Positions 16,390 to 27,994 of a DNA stretch of 64,000 bases are shown here, piece after piece (the first letter of the stretch is position 1; each line of letters begins with the position of its first letter). The stretch covers positions 1 to 64,000 of the forward strand of contig NZ_JAAWWD010000062.1 of the NCBI RefSeq assembly GCF_021404545.1, in the 5' to 3' direction. The DNA comes from Aestuariivita sp. Its GTDB lineage: Bacteria > Pseudomonadota > Alphaproteobacteria > Rhodobacterales > Rhodobacteraceae. Made by a program: the position numbers and the translations under genes. The notes beneath the pieces are model-generated. The model was not told the DNA's origin. It worked only from the letters and a program-made list of their open reading frames with translations, and did not search any database.

Positions 16390-18426
16390 TCAGCGGGAAA
16401 AGGCGTTCATCGTCAAAAGCTCGTATTCGGCGACCGTGTCATTGTCTTGGTTCGTCAGGGTCACATGCCAGCGCACCTCGCCATACTCGTCATTGCGGGG
16501 CGTCTTTTTCTTGACCGTCAGGCGCACCTTGATGCTGTCGCCGGCTTCCACCGGTTTCATGAACCGTAAATTGTCGAGCCCGGTATTGGCCAGAACCGGC
16601 CCCTCGTTCGGCTCTACGAACAGCCCCGCGGCAAAGCTGAGCAACAGATAGCCATGCGCCACGCGCCCCGGAAAGAATGGGTTTCTCTTGGCCGCGGCAT
16701 CATCCATGTGCGCATAGAACGTGTCGCCGGTGAAATGGGCGAAATGCTCGATATCGTCCAGCGTGACCTGGCGCGGGGCGGTGTGGATTGTCTCGCCGAT
16801 CTGCACCTCGTGGAAGGTGCGGGTAAAGGGGTGCGCGGGCGCCTCTGTCTCGGTCCCGCCGGGCACCCAGGTCTGGCCAATCGCGGTGAGGATATCGGGG
16901 CTGCCCTGCACGGCGGTGCGCTGCATATAGTGCATCACGCCGCGCACGCCGCCCAGCTCTTCGCCGCCGCCTGCACGTCCTGGACCGCCATGCACCATGT
17001 GGGGCAGGGGGGAGCCGTGGCCGGTGCTTTCGCCCATGCTGTCACGGTTGTTGAAATAGAGCCGCCCGTGAAAGGCGCCGGCGCCCAGCACGATCTGACG
17101 CGCAACATCGCTGTCACCGGTGATCACGGATGCCACAAGCGAGCCTTCGCCCCGGTTTACCAACTGGGTGGCGTGATCCAAATCGCGGTAGCCCATGATG
17201 GTCGAGACGGGCCCGAACGCTTCGGTGTCGTGGATACGATTCGCGCCATCGGGATCGGCGCAGTGAAACAGCATCGGCGGCAGGAAGGCACCTTTGCTCG
17301 CATCCGCGCCTGCAACCTCGAACGCATCGGGGTTGCCGTAGACACGCTCGGCCTCGGATCCGATAATCGCGGCCTTTTCCAGAACGTCGCGTTTCTGGCT
17401 GCCCGAGACCAGCGCGCCCATCCGCGTTGCCTCGGCCTGTGGATCGCCGATCACCGTTTGCGCCAGACGCTTGGACAGTGCGGCAATCACCGCATCGACC
17501 TGGGATTGGGGGGCGAGGATGCGCCGGATCGCGGTGCATTTCTGGCCCGCCTTGGTGGTCATCTCGCGCTGGACCTCTTTGACAAAGAGATCGAATTCGG
17601 GCGTGCCGGGCACCGCATCGGGGCCAAGGATCGAAGCATTGAGGCTGTCTTGTTCGGCAACAAACCTGATCGAGTTCTTCAATAGATGCGGGGCGGACCG
17701 CAGTTTCAATGCGGTCTCGGCGGAGCCGGTAAAGCTCACCACGTCCTGGCTGGTCAGATGGTCGAGCATATCGCCCAGCCCCCCCGTCACCAGTTGCAGC
17801 GCACCGGCGGGCAGGATGCCGCTGTCAATCATCGTCCGCACCGCCAGTTCGGTGACATAACATGTCGCGGTGGCCGGTTTCACGATTGCCGGAACCCCGG
17901 CCAGCAGGGTGGGCGCCAGTTTTTCAAGCATCCCCCAGACAGGGAAGTTGAACGCGTTGATATGCACCGCCACACCGCGCATCGGGGTGCAGACATGCTG
18001 GCCCAGGAATGTGCCGCCCCGCGAGAGCTGTTCGACCTCGCCATCGAGATAGACATGGCCGTCCGGCATCTCGCGCCGACCTTTGGAGGCAAAGACGAAC
18101 ATCGTGCCGATGCCGCCATCGATGTCGATCAGGTGATCGGCCTGCGTGGCGCCGGTGGCAAAGGACAGATCATAAAGCGCCTGTTTGTGCTGACCCAGAT
18201 GGGTGGCCAGCGCCTTGAGCATCCGCGCGCGGTCGTGAAACGTCATCGCGCGCAAGCCGGGCCCGCCCACATCGCGGGCATGGGCCAGCATCGCGGCCAC
18301 ATCCAGCGTGTCATTGCCGGCGCGCGCCATCACCGCACCGGTCACGGCATTCTCGATCTCGCGCGCGCCGGGGCCCGGGGCGATCCAGTGACCGGCGGCA
18401 AAACTGTTGATCTCAAGAAGGCTCAT
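16390..18426 (-). CDS. paaZ: Bifunctional oxepin-CoA hydrolase / 3-oxo-5,6-dehydrosuberyl-CoA semialdehyde dehydrogenase
   Basis: 678 residues, the size of E. coli PaaZ (about 681). The N-terminal aldehyde dehydrogenase domain (1 to about 520) has Glu258 in VAEQDS and the catalytic Cys297 in GQKCTAIRR. The C-terminal MaoC-like hot-dog domain (about 540-678) carries [16 protein letters not shown] and [13 protein letters not shown], holding the hydratase Asp and His. It opens the oxepin-CoA ring and oxidises the resulting semialdehyde, the key ring-cleavage step of aerobic phenylacetate degradation. It is downstream of the oxygenase genes on the same strand. Confidence 0.97.
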   Translation of the reverse strand: MSLLEINSFAAGHWIAPGPGAREIENAVTGAVMARAGNDTLDVAAMLAHARDVGGPGLRAMTFHDRARMLKALATHLGQHKQALYDLSFATGATQADHLIDIDGGIGTMFVFASKGRREMPDGHVYLDGEVEQLSRGGTFLGQHVCTPMRGVAVHINAFNFPVWGMLEKLAPTLLAGVPAIVKPATATCYVTELAVRTMIDSGILPAGALQLVTGGLGDMLDHLTSQDVVSFTGSAETALKLRSAPHLLKNSIRFVAEQDSLNASILGPDAVPGTPEFDLFVKEVQREMTTKAGQKCTAIRRILAPQSQVDAVIAALSKRLAQTVIGDPQAEATRMGALVSGSQKRDVLEKAAIIGSEAERVYGNPDAFEVAGADASKGAFLPPMLFHCADPDGANRIHDTEAFGPVSTIMGYRDLDHATQLVNRGEGSLVASVITGDSDVARQIVLGAGAFHGRLYFNNRDSMGESTGHGSPLPHMVHGGPGRAGGGEELGGVRGVMHYMQRTAVQGSPDILTAIGQTWVPGGTETEAPAHPFTRTFHEVQIGETIHTAPRQVTLDDIEHFAHFTGDTFYAHMDDAAAKRNPFFPGRVAHGYLLLSFAAGLFVEPNEGPVLANTGLDNLRFMKPVEAGDSIKVRLTVKKKTPRNDEYGEVRWHVTLTNQDNDTVAEYELLTMNAFSR

Positions 18427-18459
18427 AGATGTCTTTCCTTTTTATCCGTCAGAGCGGTG

Positions 18460-19224
18460 TCACGCGGCCTGAAACGTCAGGCCCAGCCGTGCCAGCCCAT
18501 GACCCAGCTGATCCTGCCAGAGCGCGCGCAGCTCAGGTCCGGTCAGATCGCGCAGGCCCCAGCCTTGCAGTTGCGCCATCCGATCCGCGCCCACATCGCC
18601 AAAAATCGCCGCGACGCGCGGGTGCCAATAGGTCAGCGCTGCGGTGATCGCGGGACCATTGCCTTGGGCCAACAACCGCTCCAAACCTTCCTCAGCCAGT
18701 TCTGCATGCCGTTGCTCGGTTGGCAGGATCTCACGTATCGCCTCTGACAGGGGCTGATAGCTGACCTTGGTCATCTCGCGCAGTTGCACACAGACGCCCA
18801 GCCCCATGCAGAAATTCATCACCACCGCGTCGGCCCATCCTTCCAGAGGGTAATTCATCACCGACAGGCGCATATCGTGGGTGCTGCGGTGCGAACCGGG
18901 AGCGGTGTCGCGCGGCAGCCGGTCCGCCCAGGGGTGGTGATTGGCATAGCGGTCGGTATTGGCCCCGAACTCGCCCATCAGGCGCAGCACCCGGTCGGCA
19001 TTGTCGGTCTTTTCCAGCACGATGCGGGCGGCCGCGATCCGTTCCTTGATGCCGGGGCCGGCATTGATCACATCGGCAAAGCCCGCCGCGCCAGCCAGTT
19101 CGCTGTCGACAAATGTCGCCATGATCTTCATCAGCTCGGCGCGGTAACGGGGCGGCACATTGGCCGGGTTGGTCAGCCGCCCCCCCTTGGCCAGATAGTC
19201 GGTGATATTCATTTCGTCTGCCAT
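18460..19224 (-). CDS. Extra PaaA/PaaC-family ferritin-like protein
   Basis: 254 residues resembling the phenylacetate-CoA oxygenase PaaA/PaaC family (PF05138-type), but distinct from the paaA and paaC products encoded upstream. Helical segments include AELMKIMATFVDSELAGAAGFADVI, WADAVVMNFCMGLGVCVQLREMTKVSYQPL and EILPTEQRHAELAEEGLERLL; the last keeps an ExxH pair compatible with one metal ligand set. It lies between paaE and paaZ in the operon. It may be an accessory subunit or act on a pathway intermediate; the role is not established. Other members of the family occur in roseobacter paa clusters, as I recall. Confidence 0.75.
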   Translation of the reverse strand: MADEMNITDYLAKGGRLTNPANVPPRYRAELMKIMATFVDSELAGAAGFADVINAGPGIKERIAAARIVLEKTDNADRVLRLMGEFGANTDRYANHHPWADRLPRDTAPGSHRSTHDMRLSVMNYPLEGWADAVVMNFCMGLGVCVQLREMTKVSYQPLSEAIREILPTEQRHAELAEEGLERLLAQGNGPAITAALTYWHPRVAAIFGDVGADRMAQLQGWGLRDLTGPELRALWQDQLGHGLARLGLTFQAA

Positions 19225-19233
19225 GGCGTGCTC

Positions 19234-20304
19234 CTATTGATCGTAATCCACGACCACCGTGTCGGTGACCGGATAGGACTGGCACGACAGCACATAGCCT
19301 TGGGCCACCTCGTAATCCTCAAGCGCGTGATTGGCGAGCATCTCGACCTCGCCCTCCAGCACCTTGCATTTGCAGGTCGAGCAAACGCCGGCCTTGCAGG
19401 CAAAGGGCGCATCCAGCGCGTTTTGCAAAGCGGCATCGAGGATGCTGATATCCTTGCCCATCTCAAAGCTGCGCGCGGTGCCATCCATCGTGACGGTGGC
19501 CTGGGTTACTTGTGCCCCGACAGCCGCGTCACCCTTCGCGTTGGCCTTCTGTTTCAGCCGCCCCGGTTGGGAGGAGGCGAAAAGCTCGAACTTGATCTGC
19601 GTGTTGGTGAGCCCGTTTGCGCGCAACGCCTCGGCGATGGTCAGCATCATCGGCTCTGGCCCGCAGATGAACGCGGTGTCGACCGAGGCGATATCGACCC
19701 AATGCTCGAACAGGGCCGCGCATTTCTCGGCGTCCACCCGGCCCTGGAACAGGTCGATTTCCTGCGCGTCCTGTTCCAGCACATGGATCACGCTGAACCG
19801 GCCCATATAGGTGTTCTTGAGGTCCTCCAGCTCTTCGCGGAACATGATCGTGTTCACCCCGCGATTGGCATAGACCAGCGTGAATTGCGATTTCGGCTCA
19901 CCCGCCAGAACAGTGCGGATGATCGACAGGACCGGCGTGATGCCCGACCCGCCCGCAAAACCCAGATAGTTGCGTGCCGCCGCGGGATCCAGGGGGGTGT
20001 GAAAGCTGCCCATGGGCGGCATCGCCTCCAGCACCATGCCGGGTTCCAGGTTGTCATTGGCCCAGGTCGAGAACGCGCCGCCTTCGACCCGTTTGATGCC
20101 CACCTGCAACGGCCCGCCATCGGCGGCCGAACAGATCGAATAGGACCGGCGCAGCTCCACCCCGTCGAAGTCACGGCGGAAGGTCAGATACTGGCCCTGA
20201 ATGAACTGAAAATCCGACCCGTCGGGTTGGGCGAAGGTCACTTCGACCGCATCGCGGATCGTCTTGCGGACCTGTTGAACGGTGAGAGGGTGAAAACGGG
20301 CCAT
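19234..20304 (-). CDS. paaE: Phenylacetyl-CoA epoxidase reductase subunit
   Basis: 356 residues. The N-terminal FAD domain has RRSYSICS near 54-61, the NAD(P)H-binding region has FAGGSGITPVLSIIRTVL, and the C-terminal plant-type ferredoxin domain binds one [2Fe-2S] cluster through CKAGVCSTCKC and a distal Cys in VLSCQSYP. It passes electrons from NADPH to the di-iron oxygenase PaaABC. Gene order and length match PaaE of other paa operons. Confidence 0.96.
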   Translation of the reverse strand: MARFHPLTVQQVRKTIRDAVEVTFAQPDGSDFQFIQGQYLTFRRDFDGVELRRSYSICSAADGGPLQVGIKRVEGGAFSTWANDNLEPGMVLEAMPPMGSFHTPLDPAAARNYLGFAGGSGITPVLSIIRTVLAGEPKSQFTLVYANRGVNTIMFREELEDLKNTYMGRFSVIHVLEQDAQEIDLFQGRVDAEKCAALFEHWVDIASVDTAFICGPEPMMLTIAEALRANGLTNTQIKFELFASSQPGRLKQKANAKGDAAVGAQVTQATVTMDGTARSFEMGKDISILDAALQNALDAPFACKAGVCSTCKCKVLEGEVEMLANHALEDYEVAQGYVLSCQSYPVTDTVVVDYDQ

Positions 20305-20315
20305 GGGATGTGCCT

Positions 20316-20672
20316 TCAGTCGTGGCGGAAAAGCTTGGAGACGATGCGCCAGCTGTCATCGTCTTGCTGCGCGATATGGAAATGATTGACGAATGAGAGG
20401 CCCAGCAGGTTGGCCTCCACCAGGGTCGCCGTTGCGATCTTTCCGGTTTGGTTCAGCGCGGTGATCTCGGCCGTGTAATCGGGACCGACATCATTGGCCT
20501 CCAGCGCTTTGTAGAACGGCTTTGGCCCTTTGTTGAGCAGATCGGATCCCATCCAGCCGGTCATCACCGCGTTCTCGTGAAAGATCGCTTTCAGAAGGTC
20601 GATATCGCGAGTGCGCGTCCCCTCCACATAAGCCTCGACAACGGCGCGTGGGGTATCGGTGGGATCGGACAT
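20316..20672 (-). CDS. NTF2-like (SnoaL/lumazine-binding type) protein
   Basis: 118 residues starting MSDPTDTPRAVVEAYVEG; this ATG is chosen because a GGAG site lies seven bases upstream and it avoids overlap with paaD. The sequence is a cone-fold NTF2-like domain (AYVEGTRTRDIDLLKAIFHENAVMTGWMG, LGLSFVNHFHIAQQDDDSWRIVSKLFR). Proteins of this kind are often small hydrolases, isomerases or chaperone-like accessories. It is embedded between paaD and paaE, so a role in the phenylacetate pathway is plausible but not established. Confidence 0.82.
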   Translation of the reverse strand: MSDPTDTPRAVVEAYVEGTRTRDIDLLKAIFHENAVMTGWMGSDLLNKGPKPFYKALEANDVGPDYTAEITALNQTGKIATATLVEANLLGLSFVNHFHIAQQDDDSWRIVSKLFRHD

Positions 20673-20689
20673 CACGGGGCTCCACTTGG

Positions 20690-21148
20690 TCAGAGACACT
20701 TGAAATAGTCGAACGGCTCAAGGCAGTCGTTGCAGCGCCAGTGCGCCTTGCAGGGGGTCGAGCCGAACTGGCTGACGCGCGAGACGTTCTTGCTGGCGCA
20801 GCGCGGGCATTTTTCCGGCCCGCCTGCTTTTTGCGGGGGGGCTATGCCGTAAGCCTCCAGCTTGTCGCGGCCCTTGTCGCTGAGCCAGTCGGTGGTCCAG
20901 GGCGGGGCGATCTGGGTCCTGATGCGGATATCCTTGACCCCGTGATCGCGCAGCGCGGTTTCGATATCCATCGAGATCACGCGCGTCGCGGGGCATCCCG
21001 AATAGGTTGGCGTCACCGCCACCTCCAGCGTGTCGTCGTCCCAGGCCACGGCCCGCACGATGCCCAGATCCACGACCGAGATCACCGGGATCTCGGGGTC
21101 GGGCACCTGATCGAGCCAGTCCCAGACCTGATCGACCGTCGGTTTCAT
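20690..21148 (-). CDS. paaD: Phenylacetyl-CoA oxygenase maturation protein
   Basis: 152 residues. The N-terminal DUF59/MIP18-like domain (VPDPEIPVISVVDLGIVR, PTYSGCPATRVISMDIETAL) is of the type involved in Fe-S cluster assembly. The C-terminus carries a zinc-ribbon-like set CPRC, CKAHWRCNDC and a terminal FKCL, typical of PaaD. It is needed for assembly of the epoxidase rather than catalysis. It is directly downstream of paaC (one-base gap). Confidence 0.95.
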   Translation of the reverse strand: MKPTVDQVWDWLDQVPDPEIPVISVVDLGIVRAVAWDDDTLEVAVTPTYSGCPATRVISMDIETALRDHGVKDIRIRTQIAPPWTTDWLSDKGRDKLEAYGIAPPQKAGGPEKCPRCASKNVSRVSQFGSTPCKAHWRCNDCLEPFDYFKCL

Positions 21149-21149
21149 C

Positions 21150-21911
21150 CTACCACGTGGCCCCAGGGTATGCCCGTTGCAGCCACTGCATCTGGGTCAG
21201 GATATGGCCCAGATGCTCGGAATGGCGGTAGCCCGTCTTGCCGCCGGAATGGGCGAAATCGCTCTCGGGCACGGTCAGGGTCGCATCGGCCAGCGCGCCG
21301 CGCACGGCGGTGTCATAAGCTGGACGCAAGGACGCGGGATCGGGTGCAATCCCCGCCTCGACCATCGCGGCATCGACCTCATCGCTCTGGAACATCTCGC
21401 CGACATAGGGCCACAAGAGATCAAGGGCAGCCTGCATGCGCGTGTGGCTCTCGCTCGTTCCATCGCCCAGACCGATCACCGTATCGCCGGAGCGTTCCAC
21501 GTGATAGCGGACCTCCTTGACCGATTTGGCGGCGATGCCCGCGACCCTCTCGTCCGTGCTGCCTTCCAGTGCCTCCAGCATCAACAGATGAAAGCTGTCG
21601 AACAGGAACTGGCGCATCATCGTCTGACCGAAATCGCCATTGGGTTGCTCGGCCAGCAGGACATTACGGAAATCCCAGGCATCCCGCAGCATCGCTAGAT
21701 CATCTGCTGAGCGGCCCTTGCCCTCGATCTCGCCCGCGAGATCCAGCCACATCTGGGTCTGCCCGATCAGGTCGAGTGCGGTATTGGCCAGCGCGATGTC
21801 TTCCTCAAGCACCGGTGCGTGGCCGCACCATTCGCTGACCCTGTGACCCAGAACCAGCGTGTTGTCGCCCATCCGGCAGACAAATTCAAAGAACGCCGCA
21901 TCCCGGTCCAT
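21150..21911 (-). CDS. paaC: Phenylacetyl-CoA epoxidase structural subunit PaaC
   Basis: 253 residues, an all-helical ferritin-like protein (LVLGHRVSEWCGHAPVLEEDIALANTALDLIGQ at the start, RNVLLAEQPNGDFGQTMMRQFLFDSFH). It lacks the paired ExxH iron ligands seen in PaaA, as expected for the structural partner. With PaaA it forms the core of the epoxidase. The start overlaps the paaB stop by one base. Confidence 0.96.
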   Translation of the reverse strand: MDRDAAFFEFVCRMGDNTLVLGHRVSEWCGHAPVLEEDIALANTALDLIGQTQMWLDLAGEIEGKGRSADDLAMLRDAWDFRNVLLAEQPNGDFGQTMMRQFLFDSFHLLMLEALEGSTDERVAGIAAKSVKEVRYHVERSGDTVIGLGDGTSESHTRMQAALDLLWPYVGEMFQSDEVDAAMVEAGIAPDPASLRPAYDTAVRGALADATLTVPESDFAHSGGKTGYRHSEHLGHILTQMQWLQRAYPGATW

Positions 21912-22249
21912 TACATAGCCCCCACATCGTCGGGGATGTCGAAAAAGGTCGGATGGCGGTAGACCTTGGATTCCGACGGCTCATAGAGCGGCCCTTTTTC
22001 CGAAGGCGAGGAGGCGGCGATATGCGCGGCCTCGACCACCCAGATGCTCACGCCTTCGTTGCGGCGGGTATAAACGTCGCGCGCGTTCTTGATCGCCATT
22101 TCGGCGTCTGGCGCGTGCAGGCTGCCCACATGGCGGTGGCTCATACCGTGCTGGCCACGGATGAACACCTCCCAAAGCGGCCATTCATGGCGCTGCGGGC
22201 GTTCCGGTGTGCCGGGCGTGTCGGGATAGGCTGAGTTCGGAGCGCTCAT
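21911..22249 (-). CDS. paaB: Phenylacetyl-CoA epoxidase subunit PaaB
   Basis: 112 residues from [10 protein letters not shown]; upstream frame is open but this ATG has an AAGG ribosome site and overlaps the paaA stop by four bases. Diagnostic PaaB sequence: [49 protein letters not shown]. It is a small bridging subunit that dimerises the PaaAC heterodimers. Confidence 0.96.
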   Translation of the reverse strand: MSAPNSAYPDTPGTPERPQRHEWPLWEVFIRGQHGMSHRHVGSLHAPDAEMAIKNARDVYTRRNEGVSIWVVEAAHIAASSPSEKGPLYEPSESKVYRHPTFFDIPDDVGAM

Positions 22250-23220
22250 TCTGCTGCTACCTTTCTTGCGGCCCGTTTCTCGGCATGGGCCAGAAGGCCG
22301 TCGCGGACCCATTTGCCGTCGTCCCAGGCCTTGTTGCGGTCGGCGAGCCGTTCCGTGTTGCACGGGCCGTTGCCCTTGAGCACGTCATAAAATTCCGACC
22401 AGTCGGGTTCGGAGAAATCGTACCCGCCCTTTTCTTCGTTCCAGGTCAGATCGGGATCGGGCACGGTCAGGCCCAGATATTCCGCCTGCGGGACGGTCTG
22501 GTCGACGAATTTCTGGCGCAGCTCGTCATTGGTGTTCATCTTGATCTTCCACGCCATGGATTGCGTGGAATGCACAGAGTCCTTGTCGGATGGACCGAAC
22601 ATCATCAGTGACGGATACCAGAAGCGATTGAGCGCATCCTGCGCCATCTTCTTCTGCGCCTCGGTCCCGCCTGCCATCTTCATCATGATGTCGTAGCCCT
22701 GCCGTTGGTGGAAGCTTTCTTCCTTGCAGATGCGGATCATCGCGCGCGAATAAGGGCCATAGGAGGTCCGTTGCAGCGGCACCTGGTTCATGATCGCCGC
22801 GCCATCGACCAGCCAGCCGACCGCGCCCATATCGGCCCAGGTCAGGGTCGGGTAGTTGAAGATCGACGAGTATTTCATTCGCCCATCCAGCAGCATCTCG
22901 GTCAGCTCATCGCGGGACACACCCAGCGTTTCGGCGGCACAATAGAGATAGAGCCCGTGCCCAGCCTCATCCTGCACCTTGGCCAGCAGGATCGCCTTGC
23001 GTTCCAGCGTGGGCGCGCGGGTGACCCAGTTGCCCTCGGGCAATTGGCCCACGATCTCGGAATGGGCGTGCTGTCCGATCTGGCGGATCAGCGTCTTGCG
23101 ATAGCCCGCAGGCATCCAGTCCTTGGGTTCGATCTTGTCGCCCGCGTCGATGCGCGCCTGAAAGGCCTGCGCCTCGGCGCTGTCATCGGCGGCTTCGGAT
23201 TTGACCATCTGTGCATACAT
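22246..23220 (-). CDS. paaA: Phenylacetyl-CoA epoxidase catalytic subunit
   Basis: 324 residues from [11 protein letters not shown], preceded by GGGAGG. This is the di-iron ferritin-like monooxygenase subunit: two ExxH pairs are visible, Glu85/His88 in QDEAGH and Glu168/His171 in KEESFH. It inserts one oxygen atom into the aromatic ring of phenylacetyl-CoA to give the 1,2-epoxide. It is the second gene after paaJ in the operon, and paaB follows with overlap. Confidence 0.97.
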   Translation of the reverse strand: MYAQMVKSEAADDSAEAQAFQARIDAGDKIEPKDWMPAGYRKTLIRQIGQHAHSEIVGQLPEGNWVTRAPTLERKAILLAKVQDEAGHGLYLYCAAETLGVSRDELTEMLLDGRMKYSSIFNYPTLTWADMGAVGWLVDGAAIMNQVPLQRTSYGPYSRAMIRICKEESFHQRQGYDIMMKMAGGTEAQKKMAQDALNRFWYPSLMMFGPSDKDSVHSTQSMAWKIKMNTNDELRQKFVDQTVPQAEYLGLTVPDPDLTWNEEKGGYDFSEPDWSEFYDVLKGNGPCNTERLADRNKAWDDGKWVRDGLLAHAEKRAARKVAAE

Positions 23221-23237
23221 CTTGGGGATCCTCCCGG

Positions 23238-24440
23238 TTACACGCGTTCCAGAATCAGGGCAGCGCCCTGACCAACTCCAACACACATTGTGCAAAGCGC
23301 ATAGCGCCCGCCGGTGCGCTTCAACTGATGGGCGGCGGTCAGCACCAGCCGCGCGCCCGACATGCCCAACGGATGGCCCAGCGCAATCGCCCCGCCATTG
23401 GGGTTCACGCGGGGATCGTCATCGGCCACACCCAAGGCGCGCAAGGTGGCAAGGCCCTGGCTGGCAAAGGCCTCGTTCAGCTCGATCACGTCCATCTGGT
23501 CGATGCTCAGCCCCGCGCGCGCCAGGATCTTCTGGCTGGCAGGCACCGGACCGATGCCCATCACCCGCGGCGCCACCCCGGCCGAGGCCATGCCGACCAC
23601 CCGCGCCATCGGCGTGAGCCCATGCGCGCCCGCTGCCTGTTCGGAGGCCAGGAGCAGCGCCGCCGCGCCGTCATTCACGCCGCTCGCGTTGCCGGCGGTG
23701 ACACTCAGGTCGGGGCCGTTCACACCGCGCAGCTTGGCAAGCTTCTCGACCCCGGTGCCCGGGCGGGGATGCTCGTCGGTGTCCACTACAATCGGATCGC
23801 CCTTGCGCTGGGGTATGGTGACCGGCACGATCTCATCGGCAAAGCGGCCCGTCTGATGCGCGGCCTCCCAGCGGTCCTGGCTGCGCGCGGCGAAGGCGTC
23901 CTGGTCTTCGCGGCTGATCTGGTAATCCTCTGCCACGTTGTCGGCGGTCTGAGGCATCGAATCGATACCGTATTGCGCTTTCATCTTCGGATTGACGAAC
24001 CGCCAGCCAATGGTCGTGTCATAGACATCATTGGCGCGGGAAAAGGCGGTCGTTGCCTTGGGCATCACGAAGGGCGCGCGGCTCATGCTCTCCACGCCAC
24101 CGGCGATGGTCAGATCGTAATCCCCTGCTTTGATCCCGCGCGCGGCAAAACCCACCGCGTCCATCCCGCTGGCACAGAGCCGGTTGACTGTTGTGCCGGG
24201 CACATCAATGGGCAGGCCCGCGAGCAGCGCCGCCATCCGGGCCACGTTGCGGTTGTCTTCACCGGCCTGATTGGCCGAGCCGTAAATGACCTCATCCACC
24301 CGCGCCCAGTCGACACCGGGGTTCCGTTCCATCAGGGCTGCAATAGGCAGTGCCGCCAGATCGTCGGTTCGCACCGAAGACAGCGCACCGCCATAGCGCC
24401 CAATCGGGGTACGTACGCCATCACAGATGAATGCATTCAC
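23238..24440 (-). CDS. paaJ: 3-oxoadipyl-CoA/3-oxo-5,6-dehydrosuberyl-CoA thiolase
   Basis: About 400 residues. The GTG at 24440 is chosen: it follows GGGAGGG with good spacing and yields [17 protein letters not shown], the canonical PaaJ/PcaF N-terminus. The catalytic Cys is in [11 protein letters not shown] near 90, and the C-terminal His and Cys are in [10 protein letters not shown] and [11 protein letters not shown]. It removes acetyl-CoA units at the end of the phenylacetate (and beta-ketoadipate) pathway. As first gene of the cluster it probably sits just behind the main paa promoter. Confidence 0.94.
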   Translation of the reverse strand: MNAFICDGVRTPIGRYGGALSSVRTDDLAALPIAALMERNPGVDWARVDEVIYGSANQAGEDNRNVARMAALLAGLPIDVPGTTVNRLCASGMDAVGFAARGIKAGDYDLTIAGGVESMSRAPFVMPKATTAFSRANDVYDTTIGWRFVNPKMKAQYGIDSMPQTADNVAEDYQISREDQDAFAARSQDRWEAAHQTGRFADEIVPVTIPQRKGDPIVVDTDEHPRPGTGVEKLAKLRGVNGPDLSVTAGNASGVNDGAAALLLASEQAAGAHGLTPMARVVGMASAGVAPRVMGIGPVPASQKILARAGLSIDQMDVIELNEAFASQGLATLRALGVADDDPRVNPNGGAIALGHPLGMSGARLVLTAAHQLKRTGGRYALCTMCVGVGQGAALILERV

Positions 24441-24578
24441 GGATAAAGCCCTCCCAAGCATAATCGACCGCATGGTCGGTATAGGTCAGCAGAAGGATTC
24501 GTGCAAGAATTAAGTTACACAAATTCAGCATTTGATATTTTCGGTAACATATTGGGTGCTGCCGGGGAGTGTTGCGCC
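24441..24578 (-). promoter_or_regulatory. AT-rich paa upstream region
   Basis: A conspicuously AT-rich stretch around 24500-24550 precedes paaJ in a GC-rich neighbourhood, consistent with the promoter and PaaX-type operator region. GTTAC and GTAAC occur about 30 bases apart in inverse orientation, but I see no dyad strong enough to call an operator. Confidence 0.4.
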
Positions 24579-25412
24579 TTATGTGGCGGGGCGCAACCCC
24601 AGCATCCGCCGCGCCTGGGCCGGAGTTGCCACGGGCCGCTCATATCGCGCGCACAGCTCGGCCGCGCGCCGGATCAGGGCGGCGTTCGATGGGGCGAGCG
24701 TATCGCGATCCAGCCGCACGTTGTCCTCCAGGCCCGCGCGGGTGTGGCCGCCCGCGGCAATTGCCCATTCATTGACCACGATCTGGTTTGCGCCGATACC
24801 CGCCGCACACCATTCCGCCTCTGGCGCGCGGCTGCGCATCGTCTCTACGTAGAAATCGAACACGGTCTGATCCGCAGGCATGGCGTTCTTCACTCCCATG
24901 ACGAACTGCACATAAAGCTTGCCATAGAGCTTCTCTTCCCGGTGCATCCGGATCGCTTGCAGGATGTGCGACAGATCGAACGCCTCGATCTCGGGCATGA
25001 CCTCATGGGTCCGCATTTCGTCGGCCAGCCAGTCGACCAGATCGGGCGGGTTCTCATAGACCCGCGTGGGGAAGTTGTTGGACCCCACCGAGAGCGACGC
25101 CATATCGGGCCTGAGCGGCAACATCCCGCCGCGCTCTTGGCCTGCGCCCGAGCGCCCACCGGTCGAGAACTGAATGATCATGCCCGGGCAATGCGCTTCC
25201 AGCCCCTCCTTGAGGCGGGCGAACTTCTCGGGATCGGAGGAGGGCGTCTGATCGTCGTTGCGAACATGGGCGTGGCAGATCGCGGCACCGGCCTCAAAGG
25301 CTTCATGAGTGGATTCGACCTGTTCTGAAACGGTGATCGGCACCGCCGGATTATTGGCCTTTGTCGGCAATGATCCGGTGATGGCCACACATAGAATGCA
25401 CGGTTTGCTCAT
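24579..25412 (-). CDS. BKACE family beta-keto acid cleavage enzyme (DUF849)
   Basis: 277 residues from MSKPCILCVAITGS with GAGGGG just upstream. Zinc ligands are visible as HAH in ICHAHVRNDD near 46-48. Other signatures are MIIQFSTGGRSG, GANQIVVNEWAIAAGGHTRAGLEDN, and APSNAALIRRAAEL. BKACE enzymes condense a beta-keto acid with acetyl-CoA to give acetoacetate and a new acyl-CoA. The specific substrate cannot be read off; 3-keto-5-aminohexanoate cleavage is only one subtype. It lies upstream of paaJ but is separated by its own 138-base gap. Confidence 0.9.
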   Translation of the reverse strand: MSKPCILCVAITGSLPTKANNPAVPITVSEQVESTHEAFEAGAAICHAHVRNDDQTPSSDPEKFARLKEGLEAHCPGMIIQFSTGGRSGAGQERGGMLPLRPDMASLSVGSNNFPTRVYENPPDLVDWLADEMRTHEVMPEIEAFDLSHILQAIRMHREEKLYGKLYVQFVMGVKNAMPADQTVFDFYVETMRSRAPEAEWCAAGIGANQIVVNEWAIAAGGHTRAGLEDNVRLDRDTLAPSNAALIRRAAELCARYERPVATPAQARRMLGLRPAT

Positions 25413-25547
25413 GACATGTCCCCTCATCTGACGAGGTTGAACTAATCAGAACGGAACCGGGATTGATATTGAGAAATTGCGCCGGATGCATAACCAACCG
25501 GGTATGAAACCTGTCGGACGGACCGCAAGGCGACCGACAAGGAACAA

Positions 25548-25571
25548 GGCGCGATCCTGACGAACCGCGCC
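25548..25571 (-). terminator. Hairpin downstream of katG
   Basis: On the minus strand, arms GGCGCG and CGCGCC enclose a 12-base loop 20 bases after the katG stop and are followed by a moderately T-rich TTGTTCCTT. A weak intrinsic terminator is likely. Confidence 0.5.
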
Positions 25572-25590
25572 CTTTGGTTGGCCTATCGGA

Positions 25591-27912
<2,322 letters not shown>

Positions 27913-27978
27913 TCAGGCGCTGAGTGGTGCATACCAGATCACATGCATTGGTTTAAGTTGCATTTTCCAATCACCTTG

Positions 27979-27993
27979 ATAAGTTTTCCTTAT
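27979..27993. promoter_or_regulatory. LysR-type dyad in the katG-oxyR intergenic region
   Basis: ATAAG and CTTAT form a perfect inverted repeat with a five-base spacer, matching the T-N11-A shape of LysR-family sites. It ends one base before the oxyR ATG, so binding there would repress or autoregulate oxyR and could be one half of an OxyR tetramer site controlling katG. The rest of the 211-base gap holds the katG promoter. Confidence 0.5.
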
Positions 27994-27994
27994 A

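Noticed and set aside
16052-16651. Plus-strand frame over the PaaX-like gene and paaZ end
   Set aside because: Antisense to two genes with clear homology.
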